From Blastomyces gilchristii SLH14081 (Eukaryota; Ascomycota; Eurotiomycetes; Onygenales; Ajellomycetaceae), in the NCBI RefSeq assembly GCF_000003855.2, contig NW_003101647.1, forward strand, positions 263,744 through 327,743: a stretch of 64,000 nt of DNA, written 5' to 3'. How positions within the stretch are numbered: position 1 is the first letter of the stretch; every line of letters starts with the position of its first letter. The notes under the pieces were generated by a model. The model had not been told where the DNA came from, searched no databases, and saw nothing but the letters and a program-made list of their open reading frames with translations. Shown piece by piece: positions 34,326-44,342 of this stretch. A program made the translations under genes and the position numbers.

Positions 34326-36112
34326 CTAAAAAGGATAAAACAGATTCTCATCATACCGTCGCACACCAGGTTGTTGTCGCTGGAGAGGCCTGGGAATCGG
34401 ACGAGCTGGCGCAGCTTCGCCATCACCCCTTTCCTCAAACGGGTCGATAAAGGCCCCATTGCCATTGACCCCGGCCGGTAGTGGATCATGTATGCCTTCC
34501 GGCTGGAGGTGTTCTTCATCTGGATTCGCCGCGAAACCACCAGGAATTTGCCTACGAAAAGCCGCAGCGGCAGCGGCAGCCGCGATCGCGGCGAAATAGT
34601 CCACATGGTCCTGCTCATAATCCCTCGCGTGATGCTCCTGCTGGACCTGCGGCCGGGGAACCCCGTCGTCTGCGTCTAGCTCGGGGACATACCTGTAGTT
34701 AAACCAGGGACACGCGCACGTCTTCCACCGGGCGGCGCATATGATGCAGAACTCCGCGCCGCAGCGGCAGGTCATGTGGTTGCAACCCTCGGTCAGCTCG
34801 ACCATGGCCGAGCAGCCGTAGCAACGTTGCCAGCCGTTTTCCCTGGCGGCCTCGACGAAGCGTCTCGTCTCGTCGTCCTTGGGGCACTCGCTGCCCGTGT
34901 GCCATTGGCCATTGCAGAGCCCGCAGACTTTCGTGGAGCAGCTCCCGCATATGCCGTATCTGCGGCCGCCCGTGGCGCCGCCGCTGGTGTCAAGATGGAT
35001 CTGGCTGGGCTTGATCCACTCACCGCAATCCTTGGTAGGGCAGTATAAGCGGTTCTCGGTGGTGAATTCTTGGTATTTCTTGTTCCATTTGATTTTAAAT
35101 TCTACGTCGAAGAGTTTGTCGACGTGCCGGAGGGGGATGTGGTCTGACGTGCAGCATTTGGGAGGCATGTGTTGCGGGTCGGTCACGGACATGGTAAATA
35201 CGCGCTTGAGGCAGTCCTCGCACATGCTGTGGGAGCAGGTGAGCTGGGCGGCCTTGCTCACGGGGATATCGTCGAGACACGTTAAACATGTCACTCTATA
35301 TTTGAAGGGTCAAATCGGGAATAAAAAGAACACAATCATAAAAAAGAGGAGAGAAGAGTCTCATGGTCGAACAAATAGAGAAATGGTACTCACGTCCTTT
35401 CTGGCACCGACGGGGAAGACGTGGTTCTCTTATACCCCGTGCCCCTTTTACCCTTCTTTTCAGTGGACAAGCGTTTTTCAGACCTATTCTTGATGGCGGG
35501 TGACTTGGGCGCCTTGGTTGCAAGTTTCCGGTCCGATTGCTCTCCAAGCCGAAGGGGGAGGGATATGGGGCCAGGTTTGTTGTGTCTTGTCCAAGAATCC
35601 GCAACGGCGCGCTGCGTAGCGCTTCGATTGGGGGGATCCCTGTGTGTCGACGCTTTCGCTCTGGATCTAGAAGACGTCGTTGAACGGGGGGCTCCACCAT
35701 TGCTTAGGTCCACGGGTATCGATACTGACGACGAACGATATCTGCGAGATTGGCTCCTCCTAGGAGCCTCGACATCGTTGGCCGTCCTATGGCTTTCTCG
35801 CGCGGGCTTTTGGGGGTTCTCCTCCGTAGAATGGGTCCGCTGAGACTTGCGCCGACGGCGTTTATGCTCCTCACCTTCCTTAGATCGGCGTGAATGATGG
35901 TGGTGGTGTTGATGATGGTGCTGTTCCGCTTCAGAACTCGCCGTAGTGCGCACTATCTTATTACCCAAACTGGCCGTCCGTCCTGCAGCTTTGCTTGATG
36001 TAGCGAAGAAAAATAGATGCCGGATGATTGGAGCCATCTTTATATAGGTCGCGAATTCGTAAGCATTATTGGAGTAGAGTAGCTCTCTCTCGTTTCCATC
36101 CTTGGACCTCAT
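34326..36112 (-). CDS. RBR-type (RING1-IBR-RING2) E3 ubiquitin ligase
   Basis: Exons 36112-35394 and 35295-34326 give 562 residues from ATG 36112; a second in-frame ATG at 36037 (MAPIIRHL) would give 537. The N-terminal 240 residues are basic and disordered, with a His-rich stretch and many RS/SR pairs. RING1 starts right after the splice: CLTCLDDIP, then CSHSMCEDC and CC. The IBR follows (YCPTKDCGEWI, CGSC, CGLCNGQWH, C). RING2 reads CYGCSAMVELTEGCNHMTCRCGAEFCIIC. The Cys in EGCNHM sits where RBR ligases carry the catalytic thioester cysteine, so HECT-like transfer is expected. The C-terminal tail has an Ala run encoded by a GCN repeat and a proline/arginine-rich end, with no known domain. 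Substrates are unknown. This is a typical fungal IBR-finger protein. Confidence 0.85.
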
Positions 36113-37621
36113 TGCTAGTAAATTGGGTGAAACTATAACGAATGCGAACTGAAAAAGATTCGTGTGCTTTTCTCAGAGAAGTTCGTTCCTCATATCTATC
36201 ATCAGGAAAGCAGCTTGCCCGGAGGAGTATGTCAATACTAGCAGCAGCGAAGTAGAAAGGTAAAACGGCAAAACCGTATAGAGTAAAAAACAAACAGCAA
36301 TTGAACCCTCAGGTTCTCACATCTAATATCTCGCATCCCTCATGCCACCCACCCATCCCTCCAGCCTCCAGTCCGAAAGCTTCTCTGTAGGTGTAAAGAA
36401 ATCCGGCATACTGAAAACGGGAGAGAATGCCGCAATTGGGCCATAGAGGCGCTCACCCCCCTCAGCACCACCACAGAAAAACATCCATGTCACAACCACC
36501 CGGGCAGCCAGCGAGGGTTGCATGAACTGTTCGCATTTTGAGATGTGGACAGGTCCGGTTGCAGGAAAAGAAAAGAAAAGCAATAAAAAAAAAAAGGGGG
36601 GGGGGGGGGGTTGGTGGTTTGATGACGATGACGGGCAATGAAGAAAAGTGGTTAAATAGAACACCCTGCCCAAATCGCAACCCAACCGCTCGGTTCCCGC
36701 TATAGGTAGAGCGGTGGCATCCCTCTCTCTCTCACTTTACTTATTCAAGGATAGAACAAAGAGAAATGGAGAAGGGAAGATAGGGCTCCATTGGGCAAAG
36801 CCGAATGAAAAGGTGGTGAAGCAGGGCGGGCGGCGAGCGATGGATGTGGATGTGGTAGCTTTGCATGCCACGCTTTCAGGCTCGCAGTGAGAGAGAGCCA
36901 ACGGCTGCTGGCCAGCTGGCAAGACGAGGGAAGGGATGCCCTAGCCTAGCACTTGTACTGGCGGCCCTGGCCAATTCAACCGCGTCTCTTCGATATCATC
37001 AGCATTATTGTCATGTCATCATCATCACCAGCAGTCAGTCCAGTGAGCAAGTTTAGTGGTTATTGTGATGGTTATTTTCACGAACGATGAGAGGGCAAAA
37101 GGGAGAAACAAGAATCCGGATCGAAACATGACTGTTAGTTGGTTGCTGTGTTGTCTGTGTCTGTGTCTGTGTCTGTGTCTCTGCTTCTTTATTGCTGCTT
37201 CTTGTCCATTCAGGTTTACTTCGTGGAGGAGGTTGTATCGCTCTCCTGTTCATATCGGTAAAGGGAGCATATTAATAGCAGATAAATAAACAGACTCTTC
37301 AGAAACAGCAAGGACAGCTCTGGCTAATGACACTTGCAGCTCCAGCTTCAGTCCAGCTATTATAATCCAGCAGTTTAACTGGCGCAGATACAATATTTAG
37401 CCGTTTAAATATTCGAAAAGATGAAGGACAAACTTTTATTCTATTGGCTTTATACGGTAGATTTTCTAAGCCGTAACTAATCTAGAACAAACGACTGGTT
37501 CTATCCAAAGAGAAAAGGAAAGGAAAAAAGAAAAAAGAAAAATCAAATTAGAAATTAAAAGGCCTGGGAGAGCGTGTGGATATAGAAAGACAAGGGAAAA
37601 AGAAAAGAAGAACCCCATTGT
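36113..37621. other. Intergenic, no gene seen
   Basis: About 1.5 kb upstream of the RBR gene and downstream of the inositol monophosphatase gene. It contains an A/G homopolymer junction (A11 then G14, about 36587-36610), a (TGTGTC)n run (37152-37181) and short unsupported frames. The 36.3-36.7 kb frames are Pro/Phe low complexity. Confidence 0.45.
37152..37181. repeat. (TGTGTC)n microsatellite
   Basis: Five CTGTGT units in intergenic DNA. Confidence 0.85.
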
Positions 37622-38714
37622 TTACTCCGAATAATCAAACGTCCCGACCATATGCCCCCAAAGCTCCTCGATAATCTCCCTTTGACCCTCCCCACCCGGC
37701 GACGCGCGCACAGCAAGATACTTCCGTCCATCAACCGCCCCCTCCCACCCGCCGGGGTTCCCATCAACAACCATCCCGCCCGCCTCCGTCACAATAACCC
37801 ACCCGGCACACACGTCCCACGCCCAGCACCCGCCCTCCCAATACAGATCCAGCACGCCCGCCGCAACGGCACACATATTCAGCGCCGCGGACCCCAAGCA
37901 GCGCATGGAATGCACCATCGCGCCGCCCGCCTCGCGGCTCTTGCCCAGCCGCTCGAAGGTGCGCAGCTTAGTCTCCCAGTTGCGCCCGGCGCGGTCGGAG
38001 CCCCACTCGACGGAGATCAGGGCGTTGCTGAGGCCGCGCAGGGGTTCGAGGGCGGGTCCCTTGAGCGGTAGGCGGGTGGTGCGGTTGAGGAATGCGCCGC
38101 GGCCGGCGATGGCGGAGTAGAGGGTGTTGGTGGCCGGGTTGAGGACGACGCCGACGACGGGTCTTTTGCGGATGGCGAGGCCGAGGGAGATGCAGGAGTT
38201 TGGGAAGCCGTGGACGAAGTTTACGGTGCCGTCGATTGGGTCGACGATGAAGGTGGGGGCGTCGGTGAGGGGGCTGGAGGGGTGGTAGGTTTCTTCGCCC
38301 ATGAATCTGGGGTTTCGAACAAAGGGAATAATAGGGTTAGTGGTGGCCGAGCGAAGGACATATAGATAGATAGATAGATAGATCAATAGATAGATCAATA
38401 GCTTACTCGAAAGTGGGATATCTAGCTCTGAGCTCCTTGGAGACCATAGCCTCAATAGCGCGGTCATATTCCGTTACCAGATCGGAGCCTGGATCGCAGC
38501 AATTGACACGTTAACAAGAAGTTAAGATGTTTATACAGTTCTACGGGGAAAGAAAAGAATATCTGGAAGACGTACTGTTCTTCTTGGAGTCGACGCCATG
38601 GACCAATGGCTTTGCGCCGGTGATGACTTCTCCCGCGCGGGTGGCCAGGTCGATGAGGAAGTCATGGATTTCCTGGAGATCGGGCGCGGGGACCTTGACG
38701 CCGTTGGTTGCCAT
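37622..38714 (-). CDS. Inositol-1-monophosphatase family phosphatase
   Basis: Mg2+-dependent phosphatase that releases free myo-inositol from inositol phosphates; filamentous fungi also have a QutG-type member linked to quinate use. Exons 38714-38576, 38488-38407 and 38306-37622 give 301 residues, the usual length. The metal site is complete: GEE (about residues 77-79), DPIDGT (96-101) and WAWDVCAG near the C terminus. The family signature VDPIDGTVNFVHGFPNSCISLGL is intact. The N terminus (MATNGVKVPAPDLQEIHDF) lacks a targeting signal, so it is probably cytosolic. The final residues FDYSE are unremarkable. The second intron contains a (GATA)n repeat. Telling IMPase from QutG would need a phylogeny. 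Confidence 0.92.
38363..38398. repeat. (GATA)n microsatellite in an intron
   Basis: GATA/GATC tetranucleotide units in the second intron of the inositol monophosphatase gene. Confidence 0.85.
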
Positions 38715-39687
38715 TGTTGCGATTTGCTGTTGGTGATGGGGTGGTTGGTGTGGTGAGTTTATAGCTATTGCTTGTTTGTTTTTTGTTTTTTTTTTTTCTT
38801 GGATGAGCTGGTATTTATTTAAATTAGTGGAGCTGACAGGGGGATATTTATAATAGGAACGGAACTTTGCGATGGAATTAAATGTATTTAGCAGCAGAGG
38901 AGGAGGTTGGCAATTGATATATATATTGCAAAGGAGAGGAAGATTGCTGATATTTATATATATGCGGAGTATATACTCCGTACGCTGAGTATATATATAT
39001 ATATATGCAGTGTAAAATATTTCGGGGGTAACAAGCTAGAAGAGCAAAATAGAGGGCTAAATATTCCTTCCTTCCATGCATCTTCCATGCCTAAGTAACG
39101 TTACTATCTAAATATTCTATCTATCCAAATAATCCTGTTACTGGGCGGAGGGCGCGTTGACTGACAGGTTCATTGACAAAGGGAATTTTTAATCGAGGAG
39201 AAGGAGGAGGATATGATATTGGAAGAGATCAGTATTAAGAACGTAGTTAACTACAAGTTGAAACAAACAGCTATGAATGATATGATAGTACCTAGGTAAT
39301 AAAATAAAATAAAATAGAATAGAACAGGATAAAATAGGATTAAAACAGAATATTATTACTACTGTAAAGAACTTCCTCGTAAATAAATAAATAAATAGGA
39401 GGCACCTAGGCTAGGGCTGGCTGACTAAGCAGAATAACTAGCAAAATTGTTCCTGCGTCATTTTTTTCGCATTTCAGAGCGAAATATCGAGAGTCGAGAG
39501 TTGTATTTATATCAGCTATTTTTTATAACTAACTAACTTATCAATCTATTATTTCTCCAATGAACAAATACCCCCCCGCCAGCGCACTATCGCCATTCCA
39601 ATCTCTATCCTCAACAACCCTGTAATTTACAAATTCCCCCCGTCCTTCGCTGAAATTGTGCATCTATAGCGGGCAACCACCGCACTT
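38715..39687. promoter_or_regulatory. Divergent promoter IMPase/HGH1
   Basis: AT-rich region of about 1 kb with TA runs (38991-39005), AAATA repeats (about 39300-39400) and one ACTCCGTA octamer (38975-38982). The octamer lies in an imperfect palindrome, GCGGAGTATATACTCCGTACGC. No gene is supported. Confidence 0.5.
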
Positions 39688-40136
39688 ATGCCCTCGGAAC
39701 TGGAGGAGGTATGAGATCTTCCTTCCCCTTTCCCCGCTATTACCGTTATTAGCTACGATGAAGAGGAGAACTGTTACGTGTTTTGGAACTAACCTGGGAG
39801 CCTCTCGCGTTATGTATCTATAATATAGCTTGTAGAGTTCCTTCATCATGGAAACTCCCAGATAAGACAGATAGGTCCGTCTGTGCAAACCCCCCGCCCT
39901 TCTGCTATACCTGCTGGCAATTGGCAATGCGCCTTACTTTCTCCTTCCCTCTTTTCCCTCGATTTGCGTCTTTGCTTGTTATTTGATTATTTAGCTGACG
40001 GGTGTGAAAGTGCAGCATGTGAAAATCTGCTTGGATATTCGATATCGCAACATGCGCTGTTCAAGGTTCATCAGCTTCTGCCAGTGAGGGATCTTAAACT
40101 GCTGGTTCGGGATTATGCTGTTAGTATCCACCATTG

Positions 40137-40185
<49 letters not shown>

Positions 40186-41279
40186 GCATAGTGTAGTTGA
40201 ATGGGTTTAAGAAGATAAACTGACACCCCCTTGCACGACCTCCAGCCAATTGCCAAAAATGCCCTGACGATATTGATAAACCTCTCTGGGGACGAGGAGG
40301 TACTCAAAGAGCTGGCCGAAGATGATGCCTTCCTAGAAACCCTCCTGGGCAAAGTCACGGTAATTATTCTTTCCCCTCCATTGTCGGCTTAGGTGCTAGT
40401 TTAGATGCGAAACACACCCATAACTACGAATACCTAACTACAGAATCACAGAACAAGAAAGAACCCCACGCCAACGAAATAACCATGCTCCTCGCCAACC
40501 TCGCCAAATCCGACAGCTTCAAACGCATCATAACCCTCACCCGCAGCGTGCCCAAGGACGTCTCCGACTCCCCCAACGCCCTCGACCAGCTCATGGACTG
40601 CTTCATCAAGGGCCAGGACGGCGCCATCAACAAAGCCACCGACGCCAACTACGACTACCTCGCCTACGTCTTCGCCGACCTCTCCAAATTCGACGCCGGC
40701 AGAGCCTACTTCCTCACCCGCCAGGCCTACGACGCCGCCATCCCCATCACCAAGCTCACCGTCTTCACCGAGCACCGCAGCCACATCCGCCGCAAGGGCG
40801 TGGCGTCCACGCTGAAGAACATCGCCTTTGAGATCCAGGCGCATCCGCAGCTGCTCGCGGAGGCGGAGGTGAACATCCTGCCCTACCTGCTGCTGCCCAT
40901 CGCGGGGCCCGAGGAGTTCACCGACGAAGAGAGCGCGGCCATGCTGCCGGATCTGCAGCTGCTGCCGCCGGACAAGCAGCGCGACTCGGATAAGGATATC
41001 ATTGCGACGCATCTGGAGACGCTGTTGCTGCTGACGACGACGCGGGAGGGGCGCGACCTGATGCGGGCGGTTAATGTGTATCCGATCATTAGGGAGTGTC
41101 ATTTGCATGTTGATGATGAGGGGACGCGCGAGGGGTGTGATCGGCTTGTGCAGGTGCTGTTGAGGGATGAGGAGGGTGAGGGGAAGGGGGAGGAGGAGGA
41201 GACGATGGAGAAGGTGAAAGCGGAGTTTGAGAAGAAGGGGGCGGATGAAGAGGATGAGGAGATTGTGGAGGTGTTTTGA
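39688..41279 (+). CDS. HGH1: Hgh1 family ARM-repeat protein (eEF2 folding factor)
   Basis: In yeast Hgh1 is a chaperone adaptor that brings the translation factor eEF2 to the TRiC/CCT chaperonin. Five exons: 39688-39708, 39829-39874, 40016-40119, 40246-40359 and 40452-41279, giving 370 residues. Exons 1 and 2 are only 21 and 46 bp (MPSELEE then LVEFLHHGNSQIRQ). They were found by matching the family N terminus and checking phase. Conserved stretches include VRDLKLLVRDYAPIAKNALTILINLS, the DUF383 core NPxEPxANExxMLLAN-like segment (here KKEPHANEITMLLANL) and the DUF384 tail TREGRDLMRAVNVYPIIRECHLHVDDEGTREGCDRLVQVLLRDE. The C terminus is acidic. Intron 3 carries a 46-T tract. The codon use of exon 5 is strongly C-ending. 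Confidence 0.93.
40139..40184. repeat. 46-nt T homopolymer in HGH1 intron 3
   Basis: An unbroken T run on the coding strand that starts 19 bases after the GTTAGT donor, similar in placement to the ASP1 tract. Confidence 0.95.
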
Positions 41280-41820
41280 CGTACGTTCTTTTTATACATA
41301 CATTTACATAGATGATAGATAGAAAGAAATTTTCATAGATGGTTTTCCATTTCCTCCTTCTTATCTGATTTTCAACTCCTGTTCAACCTACGTACGACTG
41401 GGAAGAATCGAGCACATGGCTATTGAAAGGCATCCGTAGCGCGTAATCCATTTCCTCGGTGTAGCTTCGAGTGTGATAATCCCCCGCTTATCGGAAATCG
41501 TCGCGTCTATGAAGTTAACGCGCGGATACCAACTTTAATTAACTAACTACGCCAACGCGTCACGGAACTTAAATTATTTTCTGCAAGTCATCAGCCGATT
41601 TGTTATAATTCTACTTTTGGGATATCTATTATAAGTTGGTCCAAGATTAGCGGAATCGTGTATATTTCCAGAAACAGCAGCCTTCCTGGTGATAGATAAA
41701 TCCCGGAGGTTTCCCCCCCCCAAACTCACTCCTATGCTTTCTCGTCCATGATTTGCTCAATGCCGAAAACGCAGGCCGAATAACACCAACCTCCGCCATG
41801 GAGAATTCAACCAGGTTGTC
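41280..41820. promoter_or_regulatory. HGH1 3' side and promoter of the RPA1-like gene, with MCB-like sites
   Basis: No gene is supported. Three closely related elements lie about 260-320 bp before the next start codon: GACGCGA (minus-strand reading, about 41501-41507), ACGCGC (41518-41523) and the MluI-type ACGCGT (41555-41560). ACGCGT is the known MBF/MCB core of G1/S genes in yeasts; use here is inference. Confidence 0.4.
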
Positions 41821-43395
41821 ATGGTACGTACGGTGAATAGTAAATGAGACAAATTCTCCTTCCTCCTAGAATCTAACCTGTCCCATCCATCACAGGATTA
41901 CCGCCCACCCACCACCACCAACAACACAGCGCCCGACCCCGAACTCCGCCCCTGCATCGCCGAGCTCCTGCGCACAGGCTACCACCCCCCAGACCTAACC
42001 CTGCGCGTCGAGCGTGTCATTGAGGTTCTGTTTACACCCGAAACCACCGCAGGCACTAACACCACCGCCGCGAGACCGACGCGCCGGTCATATCGCGTAT
42101 TCCTCAGCGATGGCGAGCTGGTCATCCAGGCGCTGCTGGGCAAGGCGCTGCATCCGTTCGCGTTGGCGGGGGAGGTGCGGGTTGGGGCTGTGGTGAGGTT
42201 GGAGAGGTATGAGATTAGGTGGGCGGAGAGGATTGGTGGTGGCGGCGGGGAAGGTGGAGGTGTGGGGCAGGTTGTGTTTTTGGCTGTGGGGGCGTTTAGG
42301 TGTTTGAGGAAAATGGGGTTTAGTGGAAGTGGGCGGGAGGGGGAGGGGGTTGATGTGGAGGTACGGGTGGTTGCGAGGAAGAGGAAGAGGAAGAGGGGTG
42401 GTGATATTGGTGGTGAGGATAATGGTGGTGGTGCTGGGGGATTTGGACGTGGAGAGAAAGCGTGTCGGATTAGCGATGTGGATGGTGCAGCGGATCTTCG
42501 TCCCAATGAAGAGGCTGGGCTTTTGGTTGAGGACGGGATTTCTGAGCTTCTAGCTGGAAAATTGGATGATGTATTCGACTCTGGAAGCCAGTCGTTTGGG
42601 GACTATGCGACTTCAGGAACTATTCAGGATGGTACAAATGACGACCAGGGAACCCCGACTCCAACGCAGGAGCAAGAGAAGCCTATCCAACCACAGAGCC
42701 TACCAGCTTTCAACATCAGCCCCTCAAATCCACAGCCATCTGAAACCATCCAATTGCAATCCCCTTCACAAACAACCGCTCAAACTCCTCATGGACAAAC
42801 TGACCGCGCCACACCTACACCCACAGCCACCGTAACACACTACCACTTCAAGCTCCGCGGCATCCTAAAACCTATATCCCGGCCCCTGAACCTCCTCACC
42901 CTCTCCCAACTCCTCCACCCTGCCAAACCATTACCGAAACGCAACTACCTCTGCGACGTCCTGGCCGTGATATCCTGGATATCACCCGACATTATCAAGC
43001 GTCCGTATATGCCGCCGAAGCGCGATCTGCGCATCATGGACCCGACAATCACTAGCACCGCCCAGCGCTCCAGCCACTCCGCGCCGCAGCAGCAGCAGCG
43101 CTTGGGCGTGTCTGTTAGCGTATTTGTCGATGCGGCGGCTTTTAACCCGCCGGTGGGCACGGTGGGGCTCTTTCGCTGTTTAAAGACGCATGAGTGGGAA
43201 GGGGTGAGTTTGAATGCATATGAGAAGGATTGTAAAGGGCGGGAGTGGTTTGTGTGTGAGCCGGGGCGGTTGAGGGGGGTTCTGGCGGAGGTGGGAAGGG
43301 GAGGGGATGTTGAGGGGTTGAAGGGGTGGTGGGGGGACTGGTGTAAGGGGATGCAGGGAGGTGGGGATTCGGAGGGGAGGGGGAGATGTGAGTGA
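41821..43395 (+). CDS. Two-OB-fold protein resembling RPA1, function unknown
   Basis: The main exon is 41896-43395 (500 codons, starts GAT TAC CGC after a CACAG acceptor). The first exon is uncertain. ATG 41821-41823 followed at once by a GTACGT donor gives MDYRPP; alternatively ATG 41798 with a GTACGG donor at 41828 adds MENSTRLSWY. The N-terminal 130 residues resemble the RPA70 N-terminal OB fold: YRVFLSDGELVIQALLGKALHP then GEVRVGAVVRLERYEI and VVFLAVGAFRCL. A basic, NLS-like RKRKRKR and an acidic Ser/Thr/Gln/Pro-rich linker follow. The C-terminal 180 residues start YHFKLRGILKPISRPLNLLTL and contain a second OB-like region (NYLCDVLAVISWISPDIIKRP, VSVFVDAAAFNPPVGTVGLFRCL). I infer nuclear single-stranded nucleic-acid binding. 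No known gene name fits with confidence. Confidence 0.6.
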
Positions 43396-44342
43396 GATTG
43401 GTGCTTTTGGAAGGGTGGTATGATGATTACCAGGATATTCATGGCTATAGAAGACGAAACTGATATGATAGGATATGAGGGTGTGTATACGGCCTACACC
43501 CAAGCTGGTGTTCATCGTCCTTTTGAAGGATACATGCTGGTATGAGTTACGAAGTTAGGATTGGGTTACGTACAGTAGTTATATATATAGATACCTAGGT
43601 ATATCGTTGGCACAAGTCCTTCTCCACTCCTTCTTTGTCCCATGAGTGAAAGGATGTATAACCGTCAACTTTCATAGCCCATTCGTGTGCTGTTATCTAC
43701 TGAGGAGTCAGTCCTTGACTCCTTGTACAGTGAATAATTTCCATGGATGAATGCGGTCAGCCTCCCCGAGTGAGTGCTGTATGAGAAACAGCCAATCTTC
43801 TTCTTGTGAAATTTGACTATAGAGTTATCAAATAATAAATAAAAGTAGGTGGTTTGTTACTTGTACGAAGAAGGTGGTGGATTACGTTATCAATAAATCA
43901 ATTCGGTGCGGTTGAGAATTGCCGGTTTGAGTTTAGCCTGACATCATCGGCAGCCGGTCACATGACCTGCCCTCTGATCTGATATCAAACCCGCGTCTGT
44001 TTTCAGCTCATTCATTGCCGAACATCTTTCATATCCCACCAAGATTAACTATAATTGTTGGTGTTTGCCTCTTGTTGTTGTGTCGATACAAAATCTGTCC
44101 TCGTTAGTATACCGTCGTTGTCAGGACTGTTAGTTAACTCATAGAGCTTGTTTCTCGCGGCTTCGCTCATACCAAGCATCACGTAACTTGCAGCTTCCCG
44201 CCTAGAAGCAGCAAACCCGAAACCCTGAACTTTGCTCCCATGGGATTCACTACCGACGATTCCTTTTGAATTCACATGCGCCCTTCCTTCAGCAGTACCC
44301 ATTCTCGACAATACCTTATTCGCGACACGGAATCTCAAAACA
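43396..44342. other. Intergenic: RPA1-like 3' side and TFG1 promoter
   Basis: About 0.95 kb between two tandem genes. An in-frame ATG at 44232 would add 37 residues to TFG1, but the MSSTPP start at 44343 is typical. No other gene is supported. Confidence 0.5.
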
